Source of the DNA: Opeltia flavorubescens
Taxonomy: Eukaryota; Ascomycota; Lecanoromycetes; Teloschistales; Teloschistaceae
Assembly: GCA_000442125.1 (NCBI GenBank)
Contig: KE546977.1
Location: 1,488,001 to 1,552,000, forward strand
Direction of reading: 5' to 3'
DNA length: 64,000 bases
The first letter of the stretch is position 1. Each line of letters starts with the position of its first letter. The position numbers and the translations under genes are program-made. Below, one piece after another: positions 22,816-36,437 of this stretch. The notes under the pieces are model-generated. The model was not told the origin of the DNA and made no database searches. It saw only the letters and a program-made list of their open reading frames with translations.

Positions 22816-25800
22816 ATGGCCGATGAAAATTCAGGACGCATCGCCATTGTTGGAATTGGCCTTCGACTACCAGGAGACATCACAGAGCTAGACGATCTGT
22901 GGCCCGTCCTCGCAGAAGGACGGAACTGCTGGACCGCTGTGCCAAAAGACCGATACAACGAAAATGCATACCTTCATTCCAATCCGGCTGCCTCTACATC
23001 GCACAATCATCGCGGAGGTCATTTCCTCAGCCAAGATGTCGCAGCTTTCGATGCTGCCTTCTTCCACATCCCTCCAGCAGAAGCCCAAGCAATGGACCCG
23101 CAGCAAAGGATCTTGCTCGAGACAACTTATGATGCTTTCCAAACTTGTGGGACTACCCTCGAAAGTGTCCGAGGGTCTAATACCGCCGTATACATTGCCA
23201 CATTCTCTAGCGACTACGATCGTAGTATTCAAAAAGACATAGGTGACGTGCCCAAATACCATACTACTGGTACAGGTGAAGCAATTGCTGCAAATCGCAT
23301 CTCCCATGCTTTCGACCTCAAAGGACCATCAGTGGCTCTAGATACCGGCTGCTCTGGCGGCCTGGTCGCGGTCCATTATGCCTGTCAAAGCTTGATCACT
23401 GGAGAGGTCGCAACAGCCATTGCGGGTGGAGTTAATCTGATCCTAAACCCCGATCGAATGATAGGCATGTCAAATCTTGGGTATGCCGACTGCAGTCATG
23501 TCACTGGTAAGTAATTGACATGGAAATCTAGTATGCTCAATGCAGAGGGGCGGAGCTACTCGTTTGATCAGCGTGGGGCCGGATACGGTCGAGGAGAAGG
23601 TAGCGCTGTTGTAATATTGAAAACCCTCGATGAAGCGATTCGGTGTGGCGATCATATTCGAGGAATCATCCGCAGTACTGCAGTCAACCAGGACGGTAAG
23701 ACTCCTGGAATCACCTCACCCAGCCAAGTAGCCCAGGAAATGCTCTTAAGACGAACGTACGCGAAGCTGTCTTTGGATCCTGGGGCTGTCCATTATGTCG
23801 AGGCCCATGGGACGGGTACATCAGCAGGCGATCGTGCTGAGATAGGTGCCATTGCAGAAGTCTTCTGCGGACATCGCACGACGCCACTATATGTTGGATC
23901 TATCAAATCAAATATCGGTCATTTGGAAAGCGTGAGTGGTCTGGCCAGCCTCATCAAAGCGATCCTAGTGGTTGAGAAAGGCACCATCCCACCCAACGCA
24001 GATTTCCAAAGTGCAAAATCGGAACTTGATCTCCATAAACGCAACATCATAGTCTGTTTAACCCCTGGGACTTTCCTCTATCATGTACTAACTCTCATAG
24101 ATTCCTGTTAAGATGGAGTCCTTCCCGAAGACTACAAGTCGAATCGTCTCGGTGAATAGCTTTGGTTATGGAGGGACCAATGCCCACGTCATACTCGAAG
24201 AAGCGCCATCTATCAAGGTCTCCAAAGCACTGCTTGAACCAGGTCTCGAGCCATGTCCGGATGATCGACTCAGCCGGCGAACAGATGAACGACCTCAGCC
24301 AAGACTCTTCGTTGTATCTGCAAGGACGGAAAGCTCCCTACGTACGACGGTACGCAGACTGTGTGATTGGATATCAAAGCGTAAGGAGAACGTTGATCTT
24401 GACAATCTAGCGTACACCTTGATCGTACGTCGCTCGCTCTTGGAGTACCGCTGTGCTTTCGTTGCAGAAAATCATATGGACCTTCTCAAAAAAATGGAAG
24501 AGAAATTGTCGAGCGGAAGAATGCAGAAATCTTTGTCAGAAGTTAGCCTGGCCTATATCTTTACTGGTCAGGGGGCCCAATGGTATGCTATGGGTCGCGA
24601 ACTCATGACAACAGCCAGTGTCTTCAAAGAGTCTCTCGAGAAATCTGCATCTATTATTCGGGGATTCGGAGCCTCGTGGGATCTCATTGATGAATTACTA
24701 CTCGATGAAACTACATCTCGCATCAATGAGATGTGGTTATCGCAACCTGCGACTACCGCAATTCAGATTGCTCTGGTTGATGTTCTGAAGGATTTGGGGC
24801 TTCAGCCTCAAACGGTGATAGGTCATTCAAGTGGAGAGATTGCGGCTGCCTACGCTGCTGGATTTTTGTCTCAGCGAGCAGCAATTCAAGTTTCTTACTT
24901 TCGTGGCCTCGTCTGTAAGATCCATAGTGATTCGACGTGCATCAAGGGGGCCATGCTGGTAGTTGGCTTACCTCACACAGACGTTTCCGAATACATTCAT
25001 CAATTGGGCCTCAAGGACCTTTGTATTGCTTGTATCAACAGCCCAATCAGCACAAGCGTTTCTGGAGAAGCAGCATCCATCGAAAAGCTCGATGAAGAAT
25101 TCAAGAGTTTATCGATATTCAGTAGAAAACTCAACACCGGCGTCGCGTATCACTCAAGCCATATTGAAGGAGCCTCCGTCCAGTATTGTAAGTATCTGAG
25201 CGACTTGGAACTTATGATATCCAAAAGATCGTCAACCTTTATTTCAACGGTGACGGCAAAGCCGATGAACACTGGCTTTGGCCCGGACTATTGGGCGGAG
25301 AATCTTACCTCACAAGTCCGCTTTGCAGAAGGGGTGTCAAAATTCTGTGAGCTGAAAGGCAGCTCTCCCGAGTTGACTAACGATATAGCTGCGCAGCAAA
25401 TAGTGGTCGAAATTGGTCCTCACTCAGCTCTGTCTGGTGTTTTTCGCCAAACCGTAGAACGAACAGCTGCAAGCCTCCACTATAGCTACGCATCTGCGCT
25501 CGTCCGAGGAACGTGTGCTTCAACCTCTTTTCTCCGACTCGTGGGACAGCTCTACGAGTACGGGGTTCCGGTGGACCTTGATAAGGTCAGATCAATGCAT
25601 CCGCAGAAGTCATACCCAGCTGTCATCCACGATCTACCATCATATCCTTGGGATCATTCCCAACGCTATTGGCACGAGTCGCGAATAAGCAAGCAAAGCC
25701 GTTTCCGGAAATATGGACCTCATTTCCTGCTTGGTACACAGACCGACACAAGCACACCCCTTGAGCCATGTTGGAGAAATATCATTGGGGCAGACGACTT

Positions 25801-28800
25801 GCCATGGCTTAAAGATCACGTCGTCGATAACCTCAAGGTCCTTCCAGGGGCTGCATACATATGCATGGCAGTAGAGGCAGCCCGTCAGCACTTTGCCGAT
25901 CTAAAGGACATGACTCGTGTTCAGCTCGTGTTGACAAATGTTAACTTCCTCCGAGTTTTAGTCATTCCCGAAGCTCCTGGCAAAGTGGAGCTATATCTAA
26001 GTCTGGTACAGCCACTGGAGATGAGCAAATTTTCAACTTCCATGCGTCGTGAATTTCGCATAAGCTCGTCCACAAGCGATGGATCGTGGAGCGAACATTG
26101 TAATGGCATTTTAACCATACATGACATCGATGACAATATGAAATCCGAACTGCACTCGCCGGTCGTTAATGGCGATGGATTCACAGATTCCGACGTGTCA
26201 CAAGAAGAGATTCAACCAAAATCATTGCAAACAGAAGACCTCTACCATCAACTTGGAATGAACGGCAACCGCTATGGACCTGCATTCAAACGGATCAATC
26301 AAGCGCAAATTGACAGTCTCGGTCGATTCAGATCTAGCATTAGTGCGTCCAATGCCTTGGAAGCACTTACTTCCGGGATGCCATATGTTGAATTCCTGCA
26401 TCCAACTATCATGGATGCTGTTTTCCACTCCTCTTTACCCTTGTACGCACAAAATCAAGGGCCCGGCTTCGTTATGCCCACTTCGATCGATTGTCTCCAA
26501 CTTTGGCTTAGAGCAGACCAGCAACCATGCGAGCAGCTTCACGTGGAGACATCTTTGGTATCTCAAGAGCCGGCAACTGCCAACGCTGATATCATCGCAT
26601 ATGACTACAGCTCGAGAGCTTCACCAGTAATTCATGTATCTGGAATTTATCTTCGGGGGTCAACCATGGACTCGAAAAACGGGCCGCATGCTCAACAGGC
26701 TGTGGCTAATACACTGTGTCTTTTGGAGTACGAGCCGGATGCCGAATTTCTGTCCCATTCAGTTTTCAATACCTCTCCATCAACGGCAGCATCGCTTGAC
26801 CATTCATCAAAACTTAGATCGCTGAATCATGCAGCTTTACAATATATCAGGATGACCGTAGCTGAGCTTCAGGAAGTACCTCAACTTTCCTCAGAGCCAC
26901 ATCTGAAACATTTGAAAGCATGGATGGAGCAACAGCTGATCCACCCGATTCTTCAAGAGACTTTTGGGCAAGTGACGACACCTCCAGGCAAATCCTTATT
27001 GGAGAATGTCCGGGGTCTGGGTGTGGAAGGCGAATTGGTATCTCGTATTGGAGGGAACTTGACATCTATTATGTTGGGCAAAGTCAGACCGGTCGACTTG
27101 ATGTTCAAAGATCAACTCATGTACAGTTTCTATGCCGATGGGCCATCTTCTCAATGCGTAACTTCTCTGTCGGAATACCTTGAATACCTCACATTCAAAC
27201 GTCCTGACCTTAAGATCTTAGAAGTCGGCGCGGGTACCGCCAGCACAACTTTTCAAGCGCTCACATCTTTGACTAAGTCTGGATCAATAGTCAGAGTGGG
27301 TCATTACGTTTTCACGGACATCTCTTCAGGGTTCTTTGAGAAGGCCAGGACGACACTCGTAGACTGGAAGGATCTCATGTCTTTCAAGACCTTGGATATC
27401 TCAAAGAGCTCACTCGAGCAAGAGTTCGAAGAGCACTCTTTTGACTTGGTAATTGCATCGAATGTTCTGCACGCGACTGCGAGCATCAGAGACACTTTAA
27501 CGAACATTCACACTTTGCTTAAGCCCCACGGCAAGCTAGCGATCATAGAAGTCACGCAGCCCCAGACCTTTTTGAGTATGGTTTTCGGAACACTTCCTGG
27601 GTGGTGGCTTGGTAAGCACATACAGTTTCAGATGATGAATCTACTATCGCCCGACTGACCAAATGGCGTAGGTATCGATGACGGACGGAGCACTAACCCT
27701 CTCCTCTCGCATGATGGGTGGGAAATAGCCCTACATAGTGCGTCTTTCACTGGTTTGGATTTGATCATCCAAGATTTCGATGGACCAGCCCACACATCAT
27801 CCCTAATGATCACCTCAGCAGCTGTACCAACGCAACCAAACACGTTCAATACAGTAGAGATTGTAACACCAGAGAATTCTCAGAGCTATAGCCATGCCCT
27901 CGCCTTACGTCTCTGTTGTCAGCTTCAGAGAGATGGAGTCCAAGCTTCTGTCAAGACATGGCAATCAATTCAGTATACGGCAGACATGGTCCATCTCATC
28001 GTTGACTGTGAACAGGATCCGATGCTCCTAAATCCGACCTCGGAGAGGTTCAGCCAGATTGTTGATTTGCTGACACGTCCGGCTAATGTACTTTGGCTGA
28101 GTCGATCTCTCGGTGAAAGCCACTACATAAACCCTGGGGCAGCATTGATAAATGGATTAGCTCGCTCTGCTCACGCAGAAAATTCGAGTCTTCGCCTTGT
28201 CACGCTAGATATACAAGACTATTTGGATCCTGAGGACTGTTCTAGGTTCCTGTCAGATACATCAACGATGGTTTCACGATCGTTCAACCCGGATCATAGC
28301 AATGAGGTCTTGCTAGAACGCGAATATACATACAGAGATGGTAAAATACTTATACCTCGCGTCCTTCCGTATGGGCAGCTTGATCAATGGCCTCACAGTA
28401 ACCCCGGTCAGCAAACTTCATTTTCTCTAGATCAAGGTGGTTCTTACCTCGTCGCTGGTGGCTTAGGCGATATCGGCATGAGGGTATGTAAGATCTTGGC
28501 GCAGCATGGGGCCAGACACATCATCATCCTATCTCGGCGACGAGAAGATGTAGACTTGGCTCGAAGTATTAAACGGGACCTTCAAACAATCTCGGCTGGT
28601 GTGAACTTCTATTGGAAAATTTGCGATATATCTATCAAACAGCAGGTTCAAGAATGTATCGAAGGTCTTCGTCTGAGCGAAATTCCCCAAGTGAAGGGAG
28701 TGGTGCAGGCGGCTGTGGTACTGAAGGTGAATGACAAGGCTTTCGGTTCAGACAGGTGCTGATTTTAGTAGGACAGAATACTTTCGCGTACATCAAGTAG

Positions 28801-31548
28801 CGATTTCAACCTTCACTTGAAAGCAAAAGTTTTTGGAACGCGTTTTATTCACGAAGCTTTCGAGAACACGAAGCTCGATTTCTTCGTCATGCTCTCTTCA
28901 ATCTCTGGAATTGTTGGCACGTCTGGTCAAGCCAGCTATGCAGCTAGCAATACTTACCAAGATGCCTTTGCAAGGACTCAATCGAGGCCAGATTACCCCT
29001 GTATTTCACTGAATATTCCCATGATACAAGATTCCAACATCAAAAATTCGGAGAACGAGCAAAATCTCGAGAGACACGGCACAATCGCGATAACATCAGA
29101 CGGATTGAACTGCTTGCTGGAATACGCCATGAGTCCCCGTGCCGCCCAAGATCAGTACAAGCAGATTATTGCCGGCATTACTCCAGAGTCGCTAGCCGGT
29201 ACCAAAGTCGTCAATGCGAATGCGAACAGTGCAATGTTTTCTCATGTTCGATCTCTCATCCAAAATAATATGACCTCAGAATTGCCCAAGTCCTCCACAG
29301 ATTTCAAAGAGTCCTTGTTGACCTGCCGATATTCTGGCGAGATTTGCCAGGTTCTCGTTGCCGCCATTAACGAGAAGTTATCCTATCTTGTAGCCATCGA
29401 CGATGTTGATAAGGAGAGAGAGCTCTTCATTGCGGAGCTCGGTATGGACTCTTTGATCACCGTGGAGCTTAGGAATTGGATTTCTACCGAACTTCAGGCG
29501 CCAATCCATGTCTCAGAGATCCTTGATCAGACAAGCACTCGGACCTTGGCCCAGCTAATTATATCTCGTTCGGCACTTATAAGGCATTCACCTGACGACA
29601 CAGCTCAAGATGAGCAACCAATTCAGGACAAGATCAACGTCGATACTGAAAGGAAGATACAAGAAACCCAATCAAAAAAATCGTTACCGAATACTGGGAA
29701 ATTACTAGATCTACCGCTGCCAGACTTGGACACCAGCCTCGAGATGTACCTGGAAAGTAGGCGATGCTTTCTAGAACCTGTTGAGCTTGAGCATCTAAGA
29801 AGCCTCATCGCGGACTTCTCAAAATTTGATGGTCCAGGCCGACGGCTTCAACATCGATTGGAGGAAAGGCTCCACGATCCAACCATCCAGAATTGGCTAG
29901 CCGACCTATACAGCCGAAAAATCTACCTAGAGCGTAGAGACCCTATACACCCTTATGGCACGTTCTACGGTGGTCATCTTCTGACCGACATTGGTCACAG
30001 TCAAACTGAGCGAGCAGCCGTCATAGCAATGGCAGCACTCGATTTCAAAATCGCACTGGAAATGGGGACCTTGAAACAAGATCACCTGAACGGTGACCCG
30101 ATTTGTACGCAATCATTGAATTGGCTTTTCAATGCTGTGCGCGAGCCTGGCTTGGGGCTCGACAGAATGACCAAATGGTCTGGATACGATCACATGATAG
30201 TTCTCAGACGCGGCTATATCTTCCAAGTCGCCCTCACTGATCCTGAATCGGAAAAGATATCGTATCAGGAGATGAAGCACGCTCTCGAAACTATCCTAAT
30301 TCAATCAGAAAAGGAACAGACCCCGGTTGCAACATTGACTGCAGATGAGAGGGACTCCTGGGCAAAGGTATATTGATCAACCGAGACTGTAGTTAATATA
30401 CTGATCTTCGCAGCTTCGACAGCATGTAAAACCCCTCAACGAGACTAACACCACCACCCTCGATGCAATCGAACGAGCCGCCTTCATCATCTGTCTCGAC
30501 GAAGGACAGCCAAGTACTGCATCAGAGCGCTGTAACCAATTCTTTCTCGGAGACCCTTCAAATCGATGGAGTGATAAGAATCTACAATTCATCGTCTGCG
30601 AGAATGGAGTATCGGCTTTCGTCGGCGAACACGCAATGCTCGATGGCATGAGCGTACGGCAATTTAACGTTCACATCACAAAAGCGATCCAGGAACACAA
30701 GGCAGAAAAGGACACCACAAACCCCATACCGAATGATCTCAATTGCCTGCAAGAGCTCCCCTTCGTGACCGATCCCGAAACCGAAACGCGCATCACGTCA
30801 ATAAGGGAAACTTTCCATCAGAAACATTCGCCTATTGAATTCGTGCACCACAGGATCAACACTCTAGGCGCCTCCCTCCTCCGCGCACACAAGTGTCCCG
30901 CAAAAGCAGGATACCAAGTTATCATCCAGCTAGCCTGCCTGATCTACTACGGCTACCAGCCCGACTCCTGGGAAACGGTCTCTATGTCTCGCTTCCACCT
31001 AGGCCGCGTAGACTGGATCCAAGCCGCCCTTCCACCCATGGCACGATTCTGCGCCGCCGCTCTCAACTCCTCCAAAAATACCCAAACCGCAGAGGAAATT
31101 CGACAACTCTTTTTCGCCGCAGTGAATAATTTCGTCAACACGATGACGCAGATTACCCGTGGTCACGGCTTCAAAGCCCACATGCATGCACTTCTAGCCG
31201 CGGTCGAGGAGGACGAACCAGTACCGGAACTATTCCTTGATAGATCATGGCGGGAAACTACCGTCGCGAGTGTTAAGACGGTGAAGACAGACTGTTTGGA
31301 GGGCGCCATGTTGCAGGAGAGTGCATTTTTGATGCCGGAGCCGAGGTGCATATTTCTGCACTATGAGGTGGAAGAGGAAGGGTGGGTGTGATTTCAAAGC
31401 TCATGAAATGTGCAAGCTGACAATGGATTGTAGGTGCAAGATGTTCGTCCAAGCGTGGCCTGGACGCACGGGGGCAATTTGTGAAGCATTGGACACGGCG
31501 GCGGGGATTGTGAAGCATATACTTGAGTCTGATGATGGGCGCCAATGA
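22816..31548 (+). CDS. Highly reducing type I PKS, KS-AT-DH-MT-KR-ACP, with C-terminal carnitine acyltransferase-like domain
   Basis: Seven exons (22816-23506, 23546-24051, 24101-27611, 27672-28726, 28772-30367, 30414-31387, 31434-31548) keep one frame for 2,815 residues. KS: Cys179 in DTGCSGGLVA, His318 in EAHGTGTSAGD, His356 in KSNIGHLE. AT: Ser642 in GHSSGEIAAAYAAG. DH: His972 in DHVVDNLKVLPGAAYI and Asp1171 in MDAVFHSSLP. C-methyltransferase: EVGAGTAST at about 1440. No ER domain lies between MT and KR. KR: VAGGLGDIG at about 1830, SSISGIVG, and Tyr1977 in ASYAASN. ACP: Ser2148 in GMDSLITVELRNW. From about 2240 to the end is a choline/carnitine O-acyltransferase-type domain with His2526 in GEHAMLDGMS and SRFHLGRVDWI. 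In Trichoderma virens Tv6-931 a domain of this type releases the chain by reversible transesterification onto polyols. The donor of the last intron is ambiguous. Confidence 0.95.
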
Positions 31549-34042
31549 TTCGCCAGACTTGTGAGCATTCTGGTACTTTATGTCATCAGGCGAGAAACTA
31601 AAATGGACGAGAACCCCCTGTATGTAGTTTTAAGGAAAGGGACACACCTCATCAACAGCAGCAGTAGTAACCAGGGGCCAAGAATTACTGGGCCTGTTCC
31701 GGATCAATAATCAATTCAATGATGCCCCTATTATGTATCAGGGTATCCAGTAGGTCGGTCTACAAATGCTATGCATAGAGCCCTAGTTGGCAGGACATAA
31801 CATATATCTGTCAGCGCTCTATGCTATAACCGCAATTCGACCCTACGTAATTTTCACTTCTATTCATCGCTATCCCTTCCCGTCTTACCTACTCCACTAA
31901 GGGCATGCAAAGGCTTGGCAGTGAGGGTATAGGATATAGGCCGGAGCTTATCCTGGCGGATTTGATCTTGCGTGATTTAGAGATAGGGAGATGGATTATA
32001 GGCTACTCAAATATCTTGTGTGACAAAGGCTGTTGTAATGATCAGGTAGAGTGCTGGAGTATTACCAATTCTTTATTCGAATTATAGTGAGATAGTCTTA
32101 TCAACTGTGGTATGCTTTTCATATTCCAGAAAGCCTTGTATGTCTCCTTCCTGCTCCATGGGTAAGAATCCAAACATCAATGGTCTCACCATACCAGGGG
32201 GGTGAAAGAATACAGCACTCTGGGTTCAGATGGGTTTTGAAATATATGTGTGAATGCTTCAGAGCTGTAGGCTATATATGGGCATTAGATCTAACGTTTT
32301 GACGCTTTTATCAATGATTTATCGTAGATTCTTCGCTTTGTGAAGGGATTTTAGTGGGGCGGAACCACACCGCGGGTGCATCGAAAATTCTTTCATCCAC
32401 TGTTGGTCTCCTTCCATCGTTCATTAACGCCCTAGCCGTGCGTCTCGGTGATCGGGCGCCTGCCGCCTGGAGAGGTGCAGATGTACTACCGGGAATGCAT
32501 AACGTGAGGCTAGACGTAGGGCTCCCCTCCGTAATAACAGATACATTTTTCCAAGGTTGCCGAACGCCTGATGGAATCGTTTCTTGCGTGGTTGATTGTT
32601 CCTCGATGACTCTCCCTGGAATTGAACTTCAATCTAGCAGCAAAGCACTTTTTCACGCGATTTGACAGCTATAAAAACGATTGAAGTACTATACAATTGG
32701 ATCCAGAATAATTTTTTTCATTAATTGATTGATTGATCTTGGCGCTACCAAGTGTACTCACATCCCACTGCCGAAACATGCTATGGGGAAGGATTTGCGG
32801 CATTGCCTGAGCGGAAGACGCCTTCTTTTCTAGACCTCAGGCTCTGCATGGAAAATGCAACCACGTGGAACGACAGCGAAGGATAAGAGGTGAAGATAAT
32901 GACTTGAGCCTCATCGAGTAGGCCAGTGCATATGCATATCGCGATCCTGTGCATGCGTCGTGGGGGTTTTGGTGCTGTATGGTCTCTGTGTGTGCAGGAA
33001 AAAGCGCGCCTCTTATTATGAATTTCGACTACCAAGAAAGGTATAGCTAGGATCAGTCGTCAGTTGTTTAAAGCTGAGCCGCACGATTGTTCACGGAAGC
33101 TTGCATCCGGAGTGGCATTAACGTGGCAGCGGGATTGCCTTGTTCAAAGGTAATGCAGATGCTTAAGACTCCTAAAAATCTGTTCGCTACGTTGTTAAAC
33201 CCAGAATCAATTTCAATTACATCATTTCGCAGCACACGCAGCTGAAGTGATCGACACAATGCCTTGCCGATAATTTTGCCGTACGTTACGCAAGCGGCTA
33301 TAGCCTACTTCATCGACCGTATCGTTGGTAAAGCTTGAGTCTTTTACGTCCATGTACTTCTACCCTATAGTGGTGGGGCAAGACTTTCAATTTCTATTTG
33401 AAAAATAGGATGCTTCGTCTTTGGATGTCCCTTTCCTGCCCATTCAATTGGTTGAGAAGTTGTACAGCCTACATATTGACTCTGGTGCGGGGGTACTTGA
33501 GATAAATAGCCATATGCTTCTATAACAAGAGCCATTGTGAGTCCACCGACGCGTGTTTATCAAGTTTATGCCTATAAGGAAACATCTCGGTCGAGCGGTA
33601 TAGATCCATTTCCTCATGTTCTACACGTCCGATAATAACCAGGCGAAGCGCAACATGAGAGCGGCGTGCGTTTGTTGGCTAGAGAATCAATCACTGATAG
33701 AATGCTCTCAGGCAGATACGGCACGGCATGGTGACCCTACTGCTGGGTATAACGCATGGTATGAAATACGCTGCCCATTGACAAACCCGTGCTGCGAGCT
33801 TCGGTGGGTATATGAGCCTCAAAACTTGCGTCCTGATCTATGGTCATCGATCTAAAGGTCAGTTTCCCAAGGGAACGCTAGTTGTAATTTGGTCTCAGCA
33901 TCCTTCTCAAAACTCAGCCAACCTGAGCTACTCTTCGGCGTCGTTCTCCGCGATTCATTTTCCAAGCATTGAGAACGTCATATAGTCCCCGTCTCAGTTA
34001 CAACACAGGGGGCTGATAGCACTCGACTGAGAATCTGATGAA
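31549..34042. other. Long intergenic stretch, no gene seen
   Basis: About 2.5 kb after the PKS. Short frames at 31905, 32354 and 33616 carry no motif and no partner exon. No tRNA-like or repeat structure was recognised. It includes the terminator region of the PKS. Confidence 0.4.
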
Positions 34043-36437
34043 ATGTCTTTGAATCGTGCCATTGGTATGGCTCCAAAGTCCAGCAACAATGGTTTGAGAA
34101 GCAGAGCTCAGCATACTTTGAGTCAATCCTGGAGTAGAGTATATGAGACAACCAGAGTACTGGTCCGTCTTTTCAGACTAGGATTGCTTTCGCATGCTAT
34201 CCAAGGTCTTAGGCACCCCACTGGACGAGGATTGCACGAACCGATAAAGATTACCATCAACTATAGTCGCTCTGTGGCCCTGATGCGTAACCTCGTTCAC
34301 GTAATCCCTTGCGGTTTTGCGGTTTTCGAAATCATTTTGAATTAGAATATATACTATGTGGGCGCTAAACCGCCGTCTATCAGATCATCGCCAAAGCGCA
34401 TGAGGTCCTAATCCAAGCATCCATTGGCTCAATCATGTTCTCCGCTGTTCGGAGGGAATTAGGTCGCGGTCTTCCTTTCGGTCTCCTATTTTCCGGTCTA
34501 CAGGTCACCCAAGTTAGCTATCTATAGTCAATGGAACTCTGGGGTGCCTTGAAAGCTGGAACAATGAGCGTACGGAGAAGATTTACGCTATTCATTCTTC
34601 TGACAGGGTGTATCTTGCTAGCAGTGACATCGGGACCAGCAAGCGCTGTTTTGTTGATACCCCGAAAACAACTGTGGCCAGCTGGATGTACGCATCTCTG
34701 GATTAATATCACGGCGGATCAGCTATGGCTATCACGGTATGTATCCTTTCCAGCCCAAAGTCTCGTCCATCATCTTCCTTCTCTGATAGCTGGTAGGATC
34801 GAGGGAACGACTATCCCACGAGCATGCTCTGTTATTGAGGGAGAGGCTAGTAATGAATGTCCTGCAAGTGGATGGTATACCGTTCGCGACTGGCTCTCTA
34901 CCCGCCAGAACTATCTGCCTCCTTCAATTAAGGCGCATTTCGACGTAATAGGCAGTCTAGGGGGCATCGTGGTTCACGGCCAGAATTCAGCCCGGCTAAT
35001 GGTACCTGGCTCTGTATACGGCGAGATCCCGGATCCGAGTGTAGCCACTATACAGCAGGCCGTTGTGGCTGACGCAATCCAAGAAGCCGCAACCTTCTGG
35101 CAGATGAGCTTGGTCAACGTGACTGCAGACGCTCGTCACAGGTCCCCACTCTCCGATCTCTCGGCTGCCGTCCACACAATCAAAACTAATTACAGCCAAC
35201 CTTATACCATAGCCAAATGTGATAACCAGAAGATCCTACCCGAATCCGCAAACCAGTCCGTTGGTTTTCCAATCTACACAAAGTTCAGGAATCAAACAAC
35301 TATGAGTACCTACATTCAAACCTTACCCCCAGGCATACAGGTCCCAATCAACCCTCATTCTGGGATCTCATATTCCCAGCTCCTGAACGATCTAGAAAAC
35401 GTGCAAGAATACAGACTTGAATGGATCGAACTTCCACAGGACCAGTTCCCGGGTAGTAGTATTGGTGCTGCAATTTTGTTTCCGTCATCAAACCCCTGGG
35501 TTGAACAAAAATTGCTTACGTGTAATATTGCAGCTTCTTGGGAGCCTTCATCTTTGATTTCAGGCAAAGATAGTAAAGAAGACGGTATGGGACTGATGCA
35601 GAGTGAGTATAAGGCAAGGAATGTATCTACGAACGTGCCTATGCAAAAGACTTTTAACCCCAACGCTGAAATTGATGGTCGGATCTTCNGCTATGACTCG
35701 CTCATAAGAGTCAGCACGTACCAATCAATATTTCGTTAGCCTGGGCTGAGTACCTAAATCCCTCCATCGGGTCGCTTAATACCAGCCTAATCAATGCTCT
35801 ATTGCAATATACACCCAGCCGGAGGTCGAAATTTTCACCTCGACCTATATCCTATCCCAACTTACTGCTAATGGGCTCGCACGAATAGGGTGGGATAGCA
35901 ACCTCCAGGGAAATATCAGGACTACAGAAAATGGGAACTTCGATGGCAACTACTGCCTTTTCTGGAAAAGGCGATGTCTTCGATGTTGACCCCGCGAAAA
36001 GCCAAAACTGGGTTACCTTGCGAATGGACTCCACCCTCGAGGGTTACGCATATAATACTCTCACTACACCACCTTGTATCGCTATCGCCATCCTCACCAT
36101 ATACTGCCTCCTAGCCCTCGGCCACGTCATCTACAGCGGTGTGACCGGCATCTCCTCTAACGCCTGGGATACCATCGCCGAAGTGGTGGCTCTCGCTATC
36201 AATTCCACTCCTACTACGGCCTTGCGCAATACCTGTGCTGGTATATCGGAAATGCATATCTTCAAGCTTCCAGTGAGGGTACTGGTCAGTAAAGACGTCG
36301 AGGGGGAGGGCGAACATCTGGAGTTGGTATTTGGACAGCTGGACGAAGAGAAGATCAAGGGTAGAATGATTGAGGCGAATAGGACTTATGGGACTTTACC
36401 TACGGCGCTGGAGATGGAGGAGAAGAAGAATGTCTAA
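34043..36437 (+). pseudogene. Large fungal membrane protein (two N-terminal TMs, exoplasmic domain, C-terminal TM), decayed
   Basis: Fragments in several frames together match a common but functionally unknown class of large ascomycete membrane proteins. In order: ALMRNLVHVIPCGFAVFEII (TM1), AHEVLIQASIGSIMFSAVRR, RGLPFGLLFSGLQVTQVSYL, FTLFILLTGCILLAVTSGPA then SAVLLIPRKQLWPAG, a roughly 350-residue luminal part with N-x-S/T sites, INISLAWAEYLNPS, IFTSTYILSQLTANGLARIG, TPPCIAIAILTIYCLLALGH (C-terminal TM), and NAWDTIAEVVALAINS. Breaks: TAG at 34343-34345, a frame change soon after, TAG at 34525-34527 just before MELWGAL, a frame change near the ambiguous base at 35689, another near 35820 and another near 35940. 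Both TAGs sit where Trp (TGG) would fit, the change RIP makes on the other strand. Function is lost if the sequence is correct. Confidence 0.7.

Noticed and set aside
31740-31845. Imperfect inverted similarity around GCTATGCATAGAGC and GCTCTATGCTAT
   Set aside because: The arms match over only about 10 bases, so it is not a convincing element.
32354-32665. 103-residue plus-strand frame after the PKS
   Set aside because: No motif, no hydrophobic signal and no partner exon.
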